Assembly: GCF_003385955.1 (NCBI RefSeq)
Contig: NZ_QRDW01000004.1
Span: 310,001-374,000 of the forward strand
Direction of reading: 5' to 3'
Length of the DNA: 64,000 nt
DNA from: Aestuariispira insulae
Lineage (GTDB): Bacteria; Pseudomonadota; Alphaproteobacteria; UBA8366; Aestuariispiraceae
Part shown: positions 45,960 to 55,362 of the stretch, piece after piece
Layout: every line of letters starts with the position of its first letter
How positions within the stretch are numbered: position 1 is the stretch's first letter
The notes under the pieces: generated by a model
Seen by the model: the letters and a program-made list of their open reading frames with translations, nothing else
What the model was told of the DNA's origin: nothing
Databases searched by the model: none
Position numbers and translations under genes: made by a program

Positions 45960-47246
45960 ATGCATGACGTGAAATTTGTTCGCGAGAATCCAGAAGCTTT
46001 TGATGCGGCCATGAAAACCCGGGGGCTTGCCCCACAGGCCCAGTCCATCATCGAACTGGATGAAAAGCGCCGATCCCTGCAGACCGAAATGCAGGAGATG
46101 CAGGCGCGCCGCAACAGCGCGTCAAAGGAAGTCGGTGAAGCAAAACGCAATAAGGATGACGCCCGCGCGGAAGCCTTGATGGCCGAAGTCCAGGGTCTGA
46201 AATCCGGTCTTGCCGAAGCCGAGCAGAAAGAGAAAGAAACCGCCGCTGAACTAACCGGCATATTGGAAAGCCTGCCCAACCTGCCGTTGGAGGGCGTGCC
46301 GGTCGGAGCCGATGAAGAGGATAATGTCGAGATCCGGAAAGTCGGCGATCCAAAAAGTTTTTCTTTCGAGCCCAAACAGCATTTCGATCTTGGTGAAAAT
46401 CTTGGGCTGATGGATTTTGAAGCAGCCGCCAGATTGTCCGGTGCCCGCTTCGTGGTATTGAAAGGGGCGCTGGCCCGCCTGGAACGGGCCCTGGCCAACT
46501 TCATGCTTGATCTGCATACCGGCGAACATGGCCTATCAGAGACGATCACACCGGCTTTGGTGCGCAGTGAAGCGCTCTATGGCACAGGCCAGCTGCCGAA
46601 ATTCAAGGAAGACCAGTTCCATACCGATGATGATTACTGGTTGATCCCCACAGCGGAAGTGACCTTGACCAACCTGGCCCGGGAAGAAATCCTCAAAGAG
46701 GACGAGTTGCCCAAGCGCTATACCGCCTGGACACAGTGTTTCCGGTCGGAAGCGGGCTCTGCCGGTAAAGATACCCGTGGCATGATCCGTCAGCATCAGT
46801 TCTCCAAGGTGGAAATGGTTTCCATTGTCCATCCGGACAAGTCGGAAGAAGAGCTGGAACGCATGACTGCCTGTGCGGAAGAGGTGTTGAAACGCCTGGG
46901 CCTGGCCTATCGCGTCATTGTTCTTTGCACCGGGGATATGGGCTTTGGCGCCCGCAAAACCTACGATATCGAGGTTTGGCTACCGGGCCAGGACACCTAT
47001 CGTGAGATTTCCAGCTGCTCCAACTGCGGGGAATTCCAGGCACGCCGCATGAAGGCGCGCTTCCGTCCCAATGGCGAAAAAGGGACGCGATTCGTCCATA
47101 CGCTGAATGGATCCGGCCTGGCTGTCGGACGCACGATGGTGGCAGTTCTGGAAAACTACCAGAATGAAGACGGCAGCATCACGGTGCCGGATGTACTGCG
47201 TCCTTACATGGGTGGACTGGAGCGTATCGAAGCGCCTCAGTCCTAA
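45960..47246 (+). CDS. serS: Seryl-tRNA synthetase
   Basis: A 428-residue class II synthetase. Residues 30–105 form the N-terminal tRNA-binding coiled coil (Glu/Lys/Ala-rich), motif 2 is in [28 protein letters not shown], and motif 3 is in [20 protein letters not shown]. It normally precedes surE and pcm in alphaproteobacteria; here pcm follows after only 30 bases and surE is absent. Confidence 0.97.
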   Translation: MHDVKFVRENPEAFDAAMKTRGLAPQAQSIIELDEKRRSLQTEMQEMQARRNSASKEVGEAKRNKDDARAEALMAEVQGLKSGLAEAEQKEKETAAELTGILESLPNLPLEGVPVGADEEDNVEIRKVGDPKSFSFEPKQHFDLGENLGLMDFEAAARLSGARFVVLKGALARLERALANFMLDLHTGEHGLSETITPALVRSEALYGTGQLPKFKEDQFHTDDDYWLIPTAEVTLTNLAREEILKEDELPKRYTAWTQCFRSEAGSAGKDTRGMIRQHQFSKVEMVSIVHPDKSEEELERMTACAEEVLKRLGLAYRVIVLCTGDMGFGARKTYDIEVWLPGQDTYREISSCSNCGEFQARRMKARFRPNGEKGTRFVHTLNGSGLAVGRTMVAVLENYQNEDGSITVPDVLRPYMGGLERIEAPQS

Positions 47247-47276
47247 CGCAGGGCCCAATACAAGGTAACATGCGGC

Positions 47277-47921
47277 ATGACCGGTCTTGAGGAAGATAAA
47301 GCGCGGCTGATCCTGGAACTCCGTCAAAATGGCATTACGGATGATTCTTTCCTGCGTTTGATGGAAAGCATTCCAAGAGAGCTTTTTGTTCCGGAAGCCT
47401 TCCGGGATCATTCCTATGAAAACTCCGCATTGCCCATTGACCTTGGCCAGACCATTAGCCAGCCCCTGATCGTCGCCATGATGACCCTGGCACTGGATGT
47501 TGATAAGCGCACCAAGGTGCTCGAGATCGGGACGGGTTCCGGTTACCAAACCGTGATCCTGTCCCATCTTTGCCGCCGGGTTTATAGCATTGAGCGGCAC
47601 CGGGGCCTTTCCAAAGGGGCGGAAAAGCTGTTTGCCCAGTTGAACCGCCATAATATCACCACCAAGATCGGTGATGGCGGCATGGGCTGGCCGGAACAGG
47701 CACCTTTTTCGCGAATCATTGTGACCGCAGCAGCGGCCGATATCCCCCCGGTCCTGGTTGACCAGCTATCCGTCGGCGGCATTATGGTTGTTCCCGTGGG
47801 GGAACATCGGGATCACCAGGATCTTTTGAAAGTGAGAAAAACCGAAGCGGGCATTGATGTTGAGGATCTTGGACCGGTCCGCTTTGTACCGCTTTTGCCA
47901 GGTCGCCCGGAAGCCGGTTGA
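47277..47921 (+). CDS. pcm: Protein-L-isoaspartate O-methyltransferase
   Basis: A 214-residue repair methyltransferase that methylates isoaspartyl residues in damaged proteins. The canonical family loop GQTISQP (about 61–67) and motif I VLEIGTGSGYQT are both intact, unlike the paralogue at 24985. The C-terminus (FVPLLPGR) is typical. The start of the following M23 peptidase open frame overlaps its stop, though the likely real start of that gene is 45 bases downstream. Confidence 0.95.
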   Translation: MTGLEEDKARLILELRQNGITDDSFLRLMESIPRELFVPEAFRDHSYENSALPIDLGQTISQPLIVAMMTLALDVDKRTKVLEIGTGSGYQTVILSHLCRRVYSIERHRGLSKGAEKLFAQLNRHNITTKIGDGGMGWPEQAPFSRIIVTAAAADIPPVLVDQLSVGGIMVVPVGEHRDHQDLLKVRKTEAGIDVEDLGPVRFVPLLPGRPEAG

Positions 47922-47965
47922 AAATTGCCGTTGTTCCGACATTTTGGCATCGCTACATTTCAATC

Positions 47966-49039
47966 ATGAACCGCCATCTTCGCCACATATCGAAACTCTT
48001 CCTCCTCATGCTGCTTCTTCAGCTCGGGGCCTGCGGCCTATTGGGAAGAGAGGCGAAAGTCGTCCTCTATGACCCGAAAAACAAACAGGAATCCACGTCG
48101 TCATCAAGCGGCAAATATACGCCGGCACCTGTGCGGGTTTCTGCATCCGGCACCCATATCGTTCAAAAAGGACAGAGCCTTTATTCCATTTCACGTGCCT
48201 ACGGCACACCGCTGCGGACCGTCATCGCCGCCAATGGATTGAATCCGCCCTACAAACTGGCAATCGGCCAGAAATTGCGAATCCCCAAGGCCAGGACCTA
48301 CAAAGTACGTCGCGGGGACACGGTCTATGGCATCTCCCGCCAATTTGACGTCGCGATGAATGAACTGGTTCGCGTGAACGGCCTAATCAAACCCTACACC
48401 ATCAATGTCGGCCAGGTTCTGACCTTGCCCGGGGAGTTGGGTGAAGCGCGATCTAAGAAAATCATCTCGAAAGCCCCCGCAGCAAAACCCAAGGCAGCCA
48501 ACAAAACCAATACCTCGTCCAAAAAGGCTGCGCCTCCAAAACAGCCCTTGAAGACAACATTCACCAAAAAGGGATATCCCAAGCCAGCGGTCCGCCCGGC
48601 ACAGCCCTACCGACGTGTAGCAAAGCGACCGACCCCGATCTCGCAGCCGCCAAAGAGAACCTCATCCAAATTCCTCTGGCCGGTTCGAGGCCGAGTGATT
48701 TCCAGTTTTGGCCCCAAAGGCAAAGGGCTTCAGAATGATGGACTCAATATAGCGGCTCCGCGTGGCACACCGGTCAAAGCATCGGAGAATGGCGTTGTGG
48801 CCTATAGCGGCAGTGAGTTGCATGCCTATGGCAACTTGATCCTGATCAAACATTCAGATGGCTACATGACCGCCTATGCCCATACCGGTGATATTCTGGT
48901 AAAGCGGGGAGATCGTGTCCGGCGCGGCCAGACGATCGCGCGAGTCGGCAGCTCTGGTAATGTTGACAGGCCGCAGCTCCATTTTCAGGTCCGCCGCGGC
49001 AAGAAAATACTGAACCCGCGGCCTTACCTGGAAGGATGA
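47966..49039 (+). CDS. Lipoprotein with LysM and M23 peptidase domains (NlpD/EnvC-like)
   Basis: A 357-residue lipoprotein. The signal peptide ends in the lipobox LGAC at about residues 20–23, so the Cys becomes lipidated. Two LysM modules follow (about 55–100 and 105–150; HIVQKGQSLYSISRAYGTPL and YKVRRGDTVYGISRQF), then a Lys/Pro-rich linker and a C-terminal LytM/M23 domain (about 230–357). The degenerate active site GPKGKGLQNDGLNIAAP lacks the usual HxGxD, so it likely activates amidases instead of cutting. ATG 47966 gives the signal peptide; TTG 47918 is rejected. Confidence 0.9.
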   Translation: MNRHLRHISKLFLLMLLLQLGACGLLGREAKVVLYDPKNKQESTSSSSGKYTPAPVRVSASGTHIVQKGQSLYSISRAYGTPLRTVIAANGLNPPYKLAIGQKLRIPKARTYKVRRGDTVYGISRQFDVAMNELVRVNGLIKPYTINVGQVLTLPGELGEARSKKIISKAPAAKPKAANKTNTSSKKAAPPKQPLKTTFTKKGYPKPAVRPAQPYRRVAKRPTPISQPPKRTSSKFLWPVRGRVISSFGPKGKGLQNDGLNIAAPRGTPVKASENGVVAYSGSELHAYGNLILIKHSDGYMTAYAHTGDILVKRGDRVRRGQTIARVGSSGNVDRPQLHFQVRRGKKILNPRPYLEG

Positions 49040-49051
49040 ACGGGCAGTTCT

Positions 49052-49909
49052 CTAATCCAGTTTACGTCCCAACTCACCGGCAAGATCCTGGATGAACTGC
49101 CAGGCGACACGTCCCGAACGCGACCCTCTGGTCACGGCCCATTCCACAGCCTTTGCACGCCATTGGGTTTCCGGAATCTCCAGGTCAAAGGCAGCGATAT
49201 AGCCGGCGATCATATCGAAATAGGTATCCTGATCACAGTTGTGGAAACCGAGCCAGAGACCAAACCGGTCGGACAGAGAAACATTTTCTTCAACTGCTTC
49301 GGATGCGTGAATGGCCGTTGAACGCTCGTTTTCAATCATATCGCGGGGCATCAGATGCCGCCGGTTGGAGGTGGCATAGAAAATCACATTGTCCGGCCGC
49401 CCCTCGACACCGCCCTCCAAAACCGCTTTCAGAGATTTATAGCTGTCATCCTGACCGTCAAACGAGAGATCATCGCAAAACAGAATCCATCGACGATCTG
49501 AAGATCGCAGCAACGTCAATAGATTAGGCAGGGTAGGGATGTCTTCACGATGGATCTCCACAAGGCCAAGCGGTTTTTCCGCACCATCATTCACACAAGC
49601 GTGCGCCGCTTTAACAAGAGAGCTTTTCCCGCCGCCGCGCGCGCCCCACAGCAGCGCATTGTTGGCTGGCAGCCCCTTGGCGAACCGTTGGGTATTTTCC
49701 AGCAACAGTTCTTTTTGCGAATCAATCCCTTTCAATAAACCAATCTCCACCCGATTCACCTTTTGAACCGGTTCAAGATGTTCCGGAGATGCATGCCAGA
49801 TGAACGCGTTGGACGCCCAGATATCAACAGCCGGGATCGCCTTCGGTGCGATCCTCTCCAGAGCATCTGCAATACGGGTGAGCACGGGCAGGAGTTCTGA
49901 TTTTGCCAT
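49052..49909 (-). CDS. AAA-type ATPase of the DUF815 family
   Basis: A 285-residue cytosolic P-loop protein. Walker A is GARGGGKSS (about 88–96), ILFCDDLSFDG is Walker B, and YATSNRRHLMPRDM carries the sensor-1 Asn. The C-terminal small helical domain is present. The family is widespread and uncharacterised. It is on the opposite strand to its neighbours, converging 12 bases from the M23 lipoprotein stop and divergent from yajC; this neighbourhood is conserved in alphaproteobacteria as far as I know. Confidence 0.87.
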   Translation of the reverse strand: MAKSELLPVLTRIADALERIAPKAIPAVDIWASNAFIWHASPEHLEPVQKVNRVEIGLLKGIDSQKELLLENTQRFAKGLPANNALLWGARGGGKSSLVKAAHACVNDGAEKPLGLVEIHREDIPTLPNLLTLLRSSDRRWILFCDDLSFDGQDDSYKSLKAVLEGGVEGRPDNVIFYATSNRRHLMPRDMIENERSTAIHASEAVEENVSLSDRFGLWLGFHNCDQDTYFDMIAGYIAAFDLEIPETQWRAKAVEWAVTRGSRSGRVAWQFIQDLAGELGRKLD

Positions 49910-50151
49910 GAAAGGGCCTCTTCAAACCGACGGATTTCCAAAATTTGGTTGCGGACCCTAACACAGGCGGTCAAAACAGCAAGCCTGAGCCGCGCAAAGC
50001 GTTGCATAATCCGGCTTGCACGCTATAGTCCGGCGACATTGTCTGGCCACCGGGATGTATCGACAATGGCCTTGGGGGATGAAATACAGCCACCGGCCAT
50101 TATTTATACGTTTCGGTGTTCCCGGTAACACATCAATTCAAGGAGTATCCC

Positions 50152-50553
50152 ATGTTAATTTCTGAAGCTATGGCCCAGCAGGCTGGTGCTGCCGGTGGTG
50201 GCGATCTGCTCACCTCTTTCCTGCCGCTGATCGCTATTTTCGCTATCTTTTACTTCCTGCTGATCCGCCCGCAGCAGAAAAAACAAAAGGAACATCAGGC
50301 CAAGATCGCTGCCGTGCGCCGCGGCGACAAAATCATCACTGGCGGCGGCTTTTACGGCACTGTCACCAAAGTTATCTCTGATACCGAAGTTCAGGTTGAG
50401 CTGGCGGAAAATGTCAAAGTGAAAGTGGCCACCCAGACCATCATGGATGTCCTGAGCAAAACCGAGCCGGCCAATGATGCCGCGAAACCGGCTGAAGAGA
50501 AGAAATCCGGCTTGGGCGCTCTGTTTGGTGCTAAGAAAAAAGAAGACAAGTAA
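50152..50553 (+). CDS. yajC: Preprotein translocase subunit YajC
   Basis: A 133-residue single-pass membrane protein. A membrane helix (about 19–37, LIAIFAIFYFLLIRPQQKKQKE) is followed by the cytoplasmic KIAAVRRGDKIITGGGFYGTV region diagnostic of YajC. ATG 50152 has AAGGAG upstream and replaces the longer open frame from 50116. It accompanies SecD and SecF in the Sec accessory complex and precedes secD by 50 bases. Confidence 0.95.
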   Translation: MLISEAMAQQAGAAGGGDLLTSFLPLIAIFAIFYFLLIRPQQKKQKEHQAKIAAVRRGDKIITGGGFYGTVTKVISDTEVQVELAENVKVKVATQTIMDVLSKTEPANDAAKPAEEKKSGLGALFGAKKKEDK

Positions 50554-50603
50554 GGCCGGTATAACTGGTAAAAAATGCTTGTAACACTGCAGGATAGAGG
50601 TCG

Positions 50604-52184
50604 ATGCTGAATTTCCCGTTATGGAAAAAACTGTTTGTAGGTGCTGTTTGCCTGCTCGGTGTGGTTTACGCCGCACCAAACTTCCTTCCCGAAGGAACAT
50701 TGGGGCAGGGGACCAGTGGTCTTCCCGGCAAACAGATCAATCTCGGCCTTGACCTGCAAGGCGGCGCCCATCTTCTCTACAAGGTCGATGTGGAAGGCTA
50801 TATCCAGAAGCAACTGGAATCCGCCGTTGACGAAGCGCGCCAGATTTTGCGGAAATCCCGCATGCCCTATCAGGGGCTTGGCATCTCCGGGGAAGGCATC
50901 TCCGTGACGATGAAAAAGCCGGAACAGGCATCGGAAGCCCGCACATTGTTGAGTGATATCGATCGCCGTTTGCAAATCACCACCGGTGAAACGGGCCTGG
51001 TTACTATGGTTCTTACCGATCAGGATCGGAAAGCCGCCATTGACGAGGCCATTGAGACCTCAATTGAAGTCATTCGCCAAAGGATCGATCCCGAAGGCAC
51101 CAAAGAGCCTGTCATCCAGCGCCAGGGTGAAGACCGGATTTTGGTTCAAGTTCCTGGTGCGGAAGATACCGAGCAGGTGAAAATCTGGATCGGCACCACA
51201 GCCCAGATGAATTTCCGCATGATCGATGCCAAGAATTCGTTGAGCGAAGCCATGAATGGCCGCGTGCCCCCGGGCAGTGAATTATTGGAGTCATATGAGC
51301 GCCGAGAAGACGGGTCGCCGGTTCAATCCTATCTGGTGGAAAAACGGATCCGGGTCGAAGGTGATCACCTGACCAATGCCCAGGCCAGTTTCGACCAGAA
51401 TAACAGGCCTGCCGTCAGCTTTCAGTTCGATGCCGCAGGAGGCGCCAAATTTGCCAAAGTCACCGCGGACAATGTCGGTCTGCCGTTTGCTGTTGTCCTG
51501 GATAACCGAGTTATTACCGCTCCCGTGATCCGAAGCGCCATTCCCGGCGGCAGTGGCATCATCACCGGCAATTTTACACTTCAGGAAACCCAGAATCTTT
51601 CTTTGTTGCTGAGATCCGGTGCATTGCCGGCGGATATGACCGTACTTGAGGAAAGATCCGTTGGTCCGGGCTTGGGTCAAGATTCCGTAGAGGCCGGTCA
51701 ATGGGCCAGCATTATCGGTTTGATCCTGGTCCTGGTCTATATGGTTATGTCTTATGGCTTGTTTGGCCTGCTGGCCAATTGCGCCCTAATCTTCAACGTT
51801 GCCTTGATCATTGCGATCCTGTCCGGTTTGCAGGCGACCCTCACTTTGCCGGGTATTGCCGGCATCGTTCTCACCATCGGCATGGCCGTTGATGCCAACG
51901 TGCTGATCTTTGAACGTATCCGCGAGGAGATGCGCAATGGCCGCACATCGGCCAATGCCATCGAAGCCGGTTACAGCCGGGCTTTGACCACCATTATCGA
52001 TTCAAACCTGACAACCCTGATCGCAGCAGTCCTGCTGTTTACCTTCGGGTCTGGCCCGATCAAAGGCTTTGCCGTCACGCTTTCCGTGGGAATTGTCACC
52101 TCCATGTTCACCGCGATCATGGTGACCCGTTTCTTTGTGGTCACCTGGTATATGCGCAAACGCCCCAAGGCGTTGCCGATTTAA
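50604..52184 (+). CDS. secD: Protein translocase subunit SecD
   Basis: A 526-residue RND-type protein that uses proton motive force to pull proteins across the membrane. The D1 motif LGLDLQGGAHLLY is near residues 50–62, a large periplasmic head follows, and five further helices include GLILVLVYMVMSYG and GMAVDANVLIFERIREE. GAGG precedes the ATG. secF follows after 19 bases. Confidence 0.96.
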   Translation: MLNFPLWKKLFVGAVCLLGVVYAAPNFLPEGTLGQGTSGLPGKQINLGLDLQGGAHLLYKVDVEGYIQKQLESAVDEARQILRKSRMPYQGLGISGEGISVTMKKPEQASEARTLLSDIDRRLQITTGETGLVTMVLTDQDRKAAIDEAIETSIEVIRQRIDPEGTKEPVIQRQGEDRILVQVPGAEDTEQVKIWIGTTAQMNFRMIDAKNSLSEAMNGRVPPGSELLESYERREDGSPVQSYLVEKRIRVEGDHLTNAQASFDQNNRPAVSFQFDAAGGAKFAKVTADNVGLPFAVVLDNRVITAPVIRSAIPGGSGIITGNFTLQETQNLSLLLRSGALPADMTVLEERSVGPGLGQDSVEAGQWASIIGLILVLVYMVMSYGLFGLLANCALIFNVALIIAILSGLQATLTLPGIAGIVLTIGMAVDANVLIFERIREEMRNGRTSANAIEAGYSRALTTIIDSNLTTLIAAVLLFTFGSGPIKGFAVTLSVGIVTSMFTAIMVTRFFVVTWYMRKRPKALPI

Positions 52185-52203
52185 TCGGGAAGGAATTTGA
52201 ATT

Positions 52204-53142
52204 ATGAAACTTCTGAAACTCATTCCCGATACGCCGAAGATCGATTTCACTGGCAAACGCGTCATTGCCTTTGCGTTTTCGGTTCTTCTGGTACTGGGCT
52301 CGCTCGGATTGTTTTTTGGCAAAGGGCTTAATCTCGGAATCGATTTCCTTGGCGGAATCCAGATCGAAATCCAAACCGAAGGCCCTGCCGATATTAGTGC
52401 CATCCGCTCTACTGTCGGTGGCCTGGACCTTGGTGATGTCTCTATCCAGGAATTTGGCGAAACCGATAATGTTCTGATCCGGATCCAAGAGCAGGCAGGC
52501 GGAGAGGAAAGTGTCCAAGCGGCAATTGAGAAAGTGAAAGCCGCACTTGGTGACACAGTCAAAGAATACCGCAGAACGGAATCGGTCGGCCCGACCGTTG
52601 GTGCGGAACTTCAGGAAGCGGCCCTTTGGGCGGTTGTATCTGCCGTCGGAGCAATCCTGATCTACATCTGGTTCCGGTTTGAGTGGCAATTCGGCGTAGC
52701 CGCCGTGATCGCGCTGACCCATGATGTGATCACCACAATCGGTCTGTTTTCCCTTCTGCAGTTGGATTTCAACTTGGCAACCATCGCAGCTCTGCTAACC
52801 ATTGCCGGTTATTCCATCAACGATACCGTGGTTGTGTTCGACCGGGTCCGGGAGAATATGCGGAAATACAAGAAGATGGAGCTTGCAGAGCTGTTCAACC
52901 TTTCCGTCAACCAAACGCTTTCCCGTACCTTGATAACCAGTGTCACGACCATGTTGGCATTGGTGGCACTGGGTGTATTTGGTGGTGAAGTCCTTCGTGG
53001 TTTCTCAATCGCCCTGATCTGGGGTGTTTTGATCGGAACCTATTCCTCTATCGCGCTCGCTGTTCCGGTTCTGCTTTATATGAACCCGGACCGCGGAGAG
53101 GAAGAAGATAGCGAAACCAACGGTGCGGAGGCCCAAGCCTAA
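52204..53142 (+). CDS. secF: Protein translocase subunit SecF
   Basis: A 312-residue partner of SecD with six helices. NLGIDFLGGIQIEI is the D1-type motif, and the TM4–TM5 segment IAGYSINDTVVVFDRVRENM is the SecF signature. The acidic tail (GEEEDSETNGAEAQA) is disordered. The next gene starts 3 bases after its stop, so transcription clearly continues. Confidence 0.96.
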   Translation: MKLLKLIPDTPKIDFTGKRVIAFAFSVLLVLGSLGLFFGKGLNLGIDFLGGIQIEIQTEGPADISAIRSTVGGLDLGDVSIQEFGETDNVLIRIQEQAGGEESVQAAIEKVKAALGDTVKEYRRTESVGPTVGAELQEAALWAVVSAVGAILIYIWFRFEWQFGVAAVIALTHDVITTIGLFSLLQLDFNLATIAALLTIAGYSINDTVVVFDRVRENMRKYKKMELAELFNLSVNQTLSRTLITSVTTMLALVALGVFGGEVLRGFSIALIWGVLIGTYSSIALAVPVLLYMNPDRGEEEDSETNGAEAQA

Positions 53143-53145
53143 ATC

Positions 53146-53535
53146 ATGGATATCACACCTTCCATCCCGGGCAACAAGACCGTTGTCAATTCCTACGGCC
53201 CCGGCCGGTTCAAGGTTTCCCACCAGGACTATGACGACACCTCTCTGGCCTTACTGCCCGAAAGCGTGCAGACCTGGGATGTGAAGGATATCCAAGATCT
53301 GACGGTCGAGAGCCTGTCCATCTTCACCAAACTGGACGAACCTATCGAGGTTTTATTGATTGGCTGTGGTGAGCGGATGCAGCTCATTCCGAGTGCAATC
53401 AAACAGGCAATGCGTGAAAACGGCATTGCCATCGAACCGATGGAAACCGGCGCGGCCTGCCGGACCTTCAACATCCTCATGTCTGAAGGACGGCGGGCAG
53501 GGGCCGCAGTTATCGCGCTTCCCAATCAGACCTGA
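53146..53535 (+). CDS. Mth938/DUF498 domain protein (NDUFAF3-like)
   Basis: A 129-residue single-domain protein of the Mth938 family: VNSYGPGRFKVS near the N-terminus, VLLIGCGERMQLIP in the middle and MRENGIAIEPMETGAACRTFNILMSEGR near the end. The human relative NDUFAF3 is a complex I assembly factor, and bacterial genes of this type are linked to secDF, as here. Biochemical function is unknown. It starts 3 bases after secF. Confidence 0.88.
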   Translation: MDITPSIPGNKTVVNSYGPGRFKVSHQDYDDTSLALLPESVQTWDVKDIQDLTVESLSIFTKLDEPIEVLLIGCGERMQLIPSAIKQAMRENGIAIEPMETGAACRTFNILMSEGRRAGAAVIALPNQT

Positions 53536-53549
53536 CGGACAACAAGGCA

Positions 53550-54464
53550 ATGATGCCGGACCAATGCGATCTTGATTTCTGCGCCTCAATAACAAGACGG
53601 GGCGGGTCCAATCTTTGGCTGGTCAGCCGCGCACTTCCAAAGGCTAAGCGCAGTTTATTTGCCGCAACATATGCCTCTATGCGGTTCATCGACGATTATG
53701 TTGACGATGAATATCAATTGCTTTGTGAGCATGAGCGGATTTCAAAGCAGGCCGAGGCCCTATCAGTTCTCGAAAGTTGGAAGGCACAAGCCCGCCAAGC
53801 GATCACTGGTTCTGCATCGGATTTGGACCCGCACCATGCGATAGCACCCGTTTTCAGGGCCATGGCCGCGACAGTCGGTAATAGTGACCTGGGGGAGAGG
53901 CCCTGGTTGGCCCTCTCTGCGGCGATGCATAGCGACATTCAAAACAGTCCACTGGAAACCTGGGATGATTTCTATGGCTATGCGGAAGGCGCAACAGTCG
54001 CTCCAACCGCAGTCTATCTCTATATTCTCTTGTGCAAAAACGAGGGATCGGAATATCAGCTCGATTTGGAATCAGATCTATTCGACCTCGCCAGGGAAAT
54101 GGCGATCTTCTGCTATCTTGTGCATATCATCCGGGATTTATGCAAAGATGCGGCAGGCGGCGGCCGTCTGTTGACCGTCCCGCGCGAACTGCTTTCCGAT
54201 ATAAAGCAATCAGACGGGCCAATGCTGGAAAAAGCTTGCCGAAGCCTGCTAGAGCGCGCTGACCATCACCGGTTAAAAATGGAGCAGGCGAAGGCAGATT
54301 CCCGTCAATTGATGAAGAGCCGCGAGAAGCTGGTTTTTGATGGTTTGCTCGGTATTTATCTCTCTATGCATAACCAGATGCGTGAGAACCCGTTGGCTTC
54401 TCTTCAATCGAACTCTGAAACACTTGAAGCACAGGCCCGCAAGGCATTGGGGCTCACCCCGTGA
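53550..54464 (+). CDS. Squalene/phytoene synthase family protein with intact Asp motifs
   Basis: A 304-residue all-helical protein of the trans-prenyl head-to-head synthase family. First Asp-rich motif: FIDDYVDDE (about residues 46–54); second: HIIRDLCKDAAGG near residue 195. These retain the Mg-diphosphate ligands needed for catalysis, so a real isoprenoid synthase is possible. No other hopanoid, carotenoid or squalene gene is adjacent. It is 14 bases after the Mth938-like gene and followed by a second, non-catalytic-looking member, so a complex I assembly link is the alternative. Confidence 0.83.
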   Translation: MMPDQCDLDFCASITRRGGSNLWLVSRALPKAKRSLFAATYASMRFIDDYVDDEYQLLCEHERISKQAEALSVLESWKAQARQAITGSASDLDPHHAIAPVFRAMAATVGNSDLGERPWLALSAAMHSDIQNSPLETWDDFYGYAEGATVAPTAVYLYILLCKNEGSEYQLDLESDLFDLAREMAIFCYLVHIIRDLCKDAAGGGRLLTVPRELLSDIKQSDGPMLEKACRSLLERADHHRLKMEQAKADSRQLMKSREKLVFDGLLGIYLSMHNQMRENPLASLQSNSETLEAQARKALGLTP

Positions 54465-54487
54465 CTTTCAAAAAATGAGTGGTATCC

Positions 54488-55336
54488 ATGCCTGAAAAGA
54501 ACTTGCTTACAGCTTGCGCGCAAATCGCGCGGGAAAAGGACAAGGATCGTTTCCTTGTTGCCTTAACCGCCCCGGCGTCAGCACAGGAATATCTGTTTGC
54601 CTTGATCGCTTTTAATCATGAAATCGCCAAGACGAGGGATTCAGTTTCGGAAACCATGCTGGGTCAAATTCGCCTGCAATGGTGGCGTGAGGCAATTGCG
54701 GAATGTTATGAAGGCAAGCCCCGCCGCCATGAGGTGGTCCAGCCGATGCATGAAGCTATCAGCACCTGCAAGCTCTCCCGACCGCTTTTGGAAGGTTTGA
54801 TTGACGCCCGCGAAAAAGATCTTTCCGACAGCGAACCGGCGGATATAGACGCGCTTATCCTCTACGCGCGCAATACGGGGGGGATTTTAAATGAGCTTTT
54901 TGCCGAAGCGCTTGGCTGTTCGGAAGAGGTCAGCAAAAGGGCCGCACGTCAAATCGGCACCGCCTGGGCGCTTGTTGGAACCATGCGCGCTTTGCCTTTT
55001 ACCCTTCGTCAAAAACAGATCCTGATACCAACGGATTTGCTGGAAAAATACGGGGTTGATCGTCAGGACCTTCTGGAGTTGAGAAATCCCGACACGCTCA
55101 AACCCGCTGTGCGTGAGATCTGCCAGGAGGCAACAGGCCTGATTCGTCAGGTACGCAAAGAACGCAGTAAAATCGAATCAAAGGCCTTACCCGCGCTTCA
55201 TCTTGCCAGCTTTGCGGAAAGCTATCTGGGCCAGTTGGAAAAAGCCGGTTATGATACCTATTCGCCGTTGCTTGCCCAGCCGTCCAGTCTGCGGAATCTT
55301 AAATTGATCGTTAGACATCTTCTGCGGCGCTTTTGA
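54488..55336 (+). CDS. Squalene/phytoene synthase-like protein without Asp motifs (NDUFAF6-like)
   Basis: A 282-residue protein with the same fold as its upstream neighbour but with the catalytic Asp-rich motifs replaced (FNHEIAKTRDSVSE and a corresponding gap later). RLQWWREAIAECYEGKPRRHEVV is a family landmark kept in the NDUFAF6 branch, whose human member helps assemble complex I. ATG 54488 is used; GTG 54479 is also possible. Together with the Mth938 protein it makes a probable assembly module downstream of SecDF. Activity is presumably structural, but this is inferred. Confidence 0.82.
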   Translation: MPEKNLLTACAQIAREKDKDRFLVALTAPASAQEYLFALIAFNHEIAKTRDSVSETMLGQIRLQWWREAIAECYEGKPRRHEVVQPMHEAISTCKLSRPLLEGLIDAREKDLSDSEPADIDALILYARNTGGILNELFAEALGCSEEVSKRAARQIGTAWALVGTMRALPFTLRQKQILIPTDLLEKYGVDRQDLLELRNPDTLKPAVREICQEATGLIRQVRKERSKIESKALPALHLASFAESYLGQLEKAGYDTYSPLLAQPSSLRNLKLIVRHLLRRF

Positions 55337-55362
55337 GGGTCAATCAATAGGGAAGGATGAAT

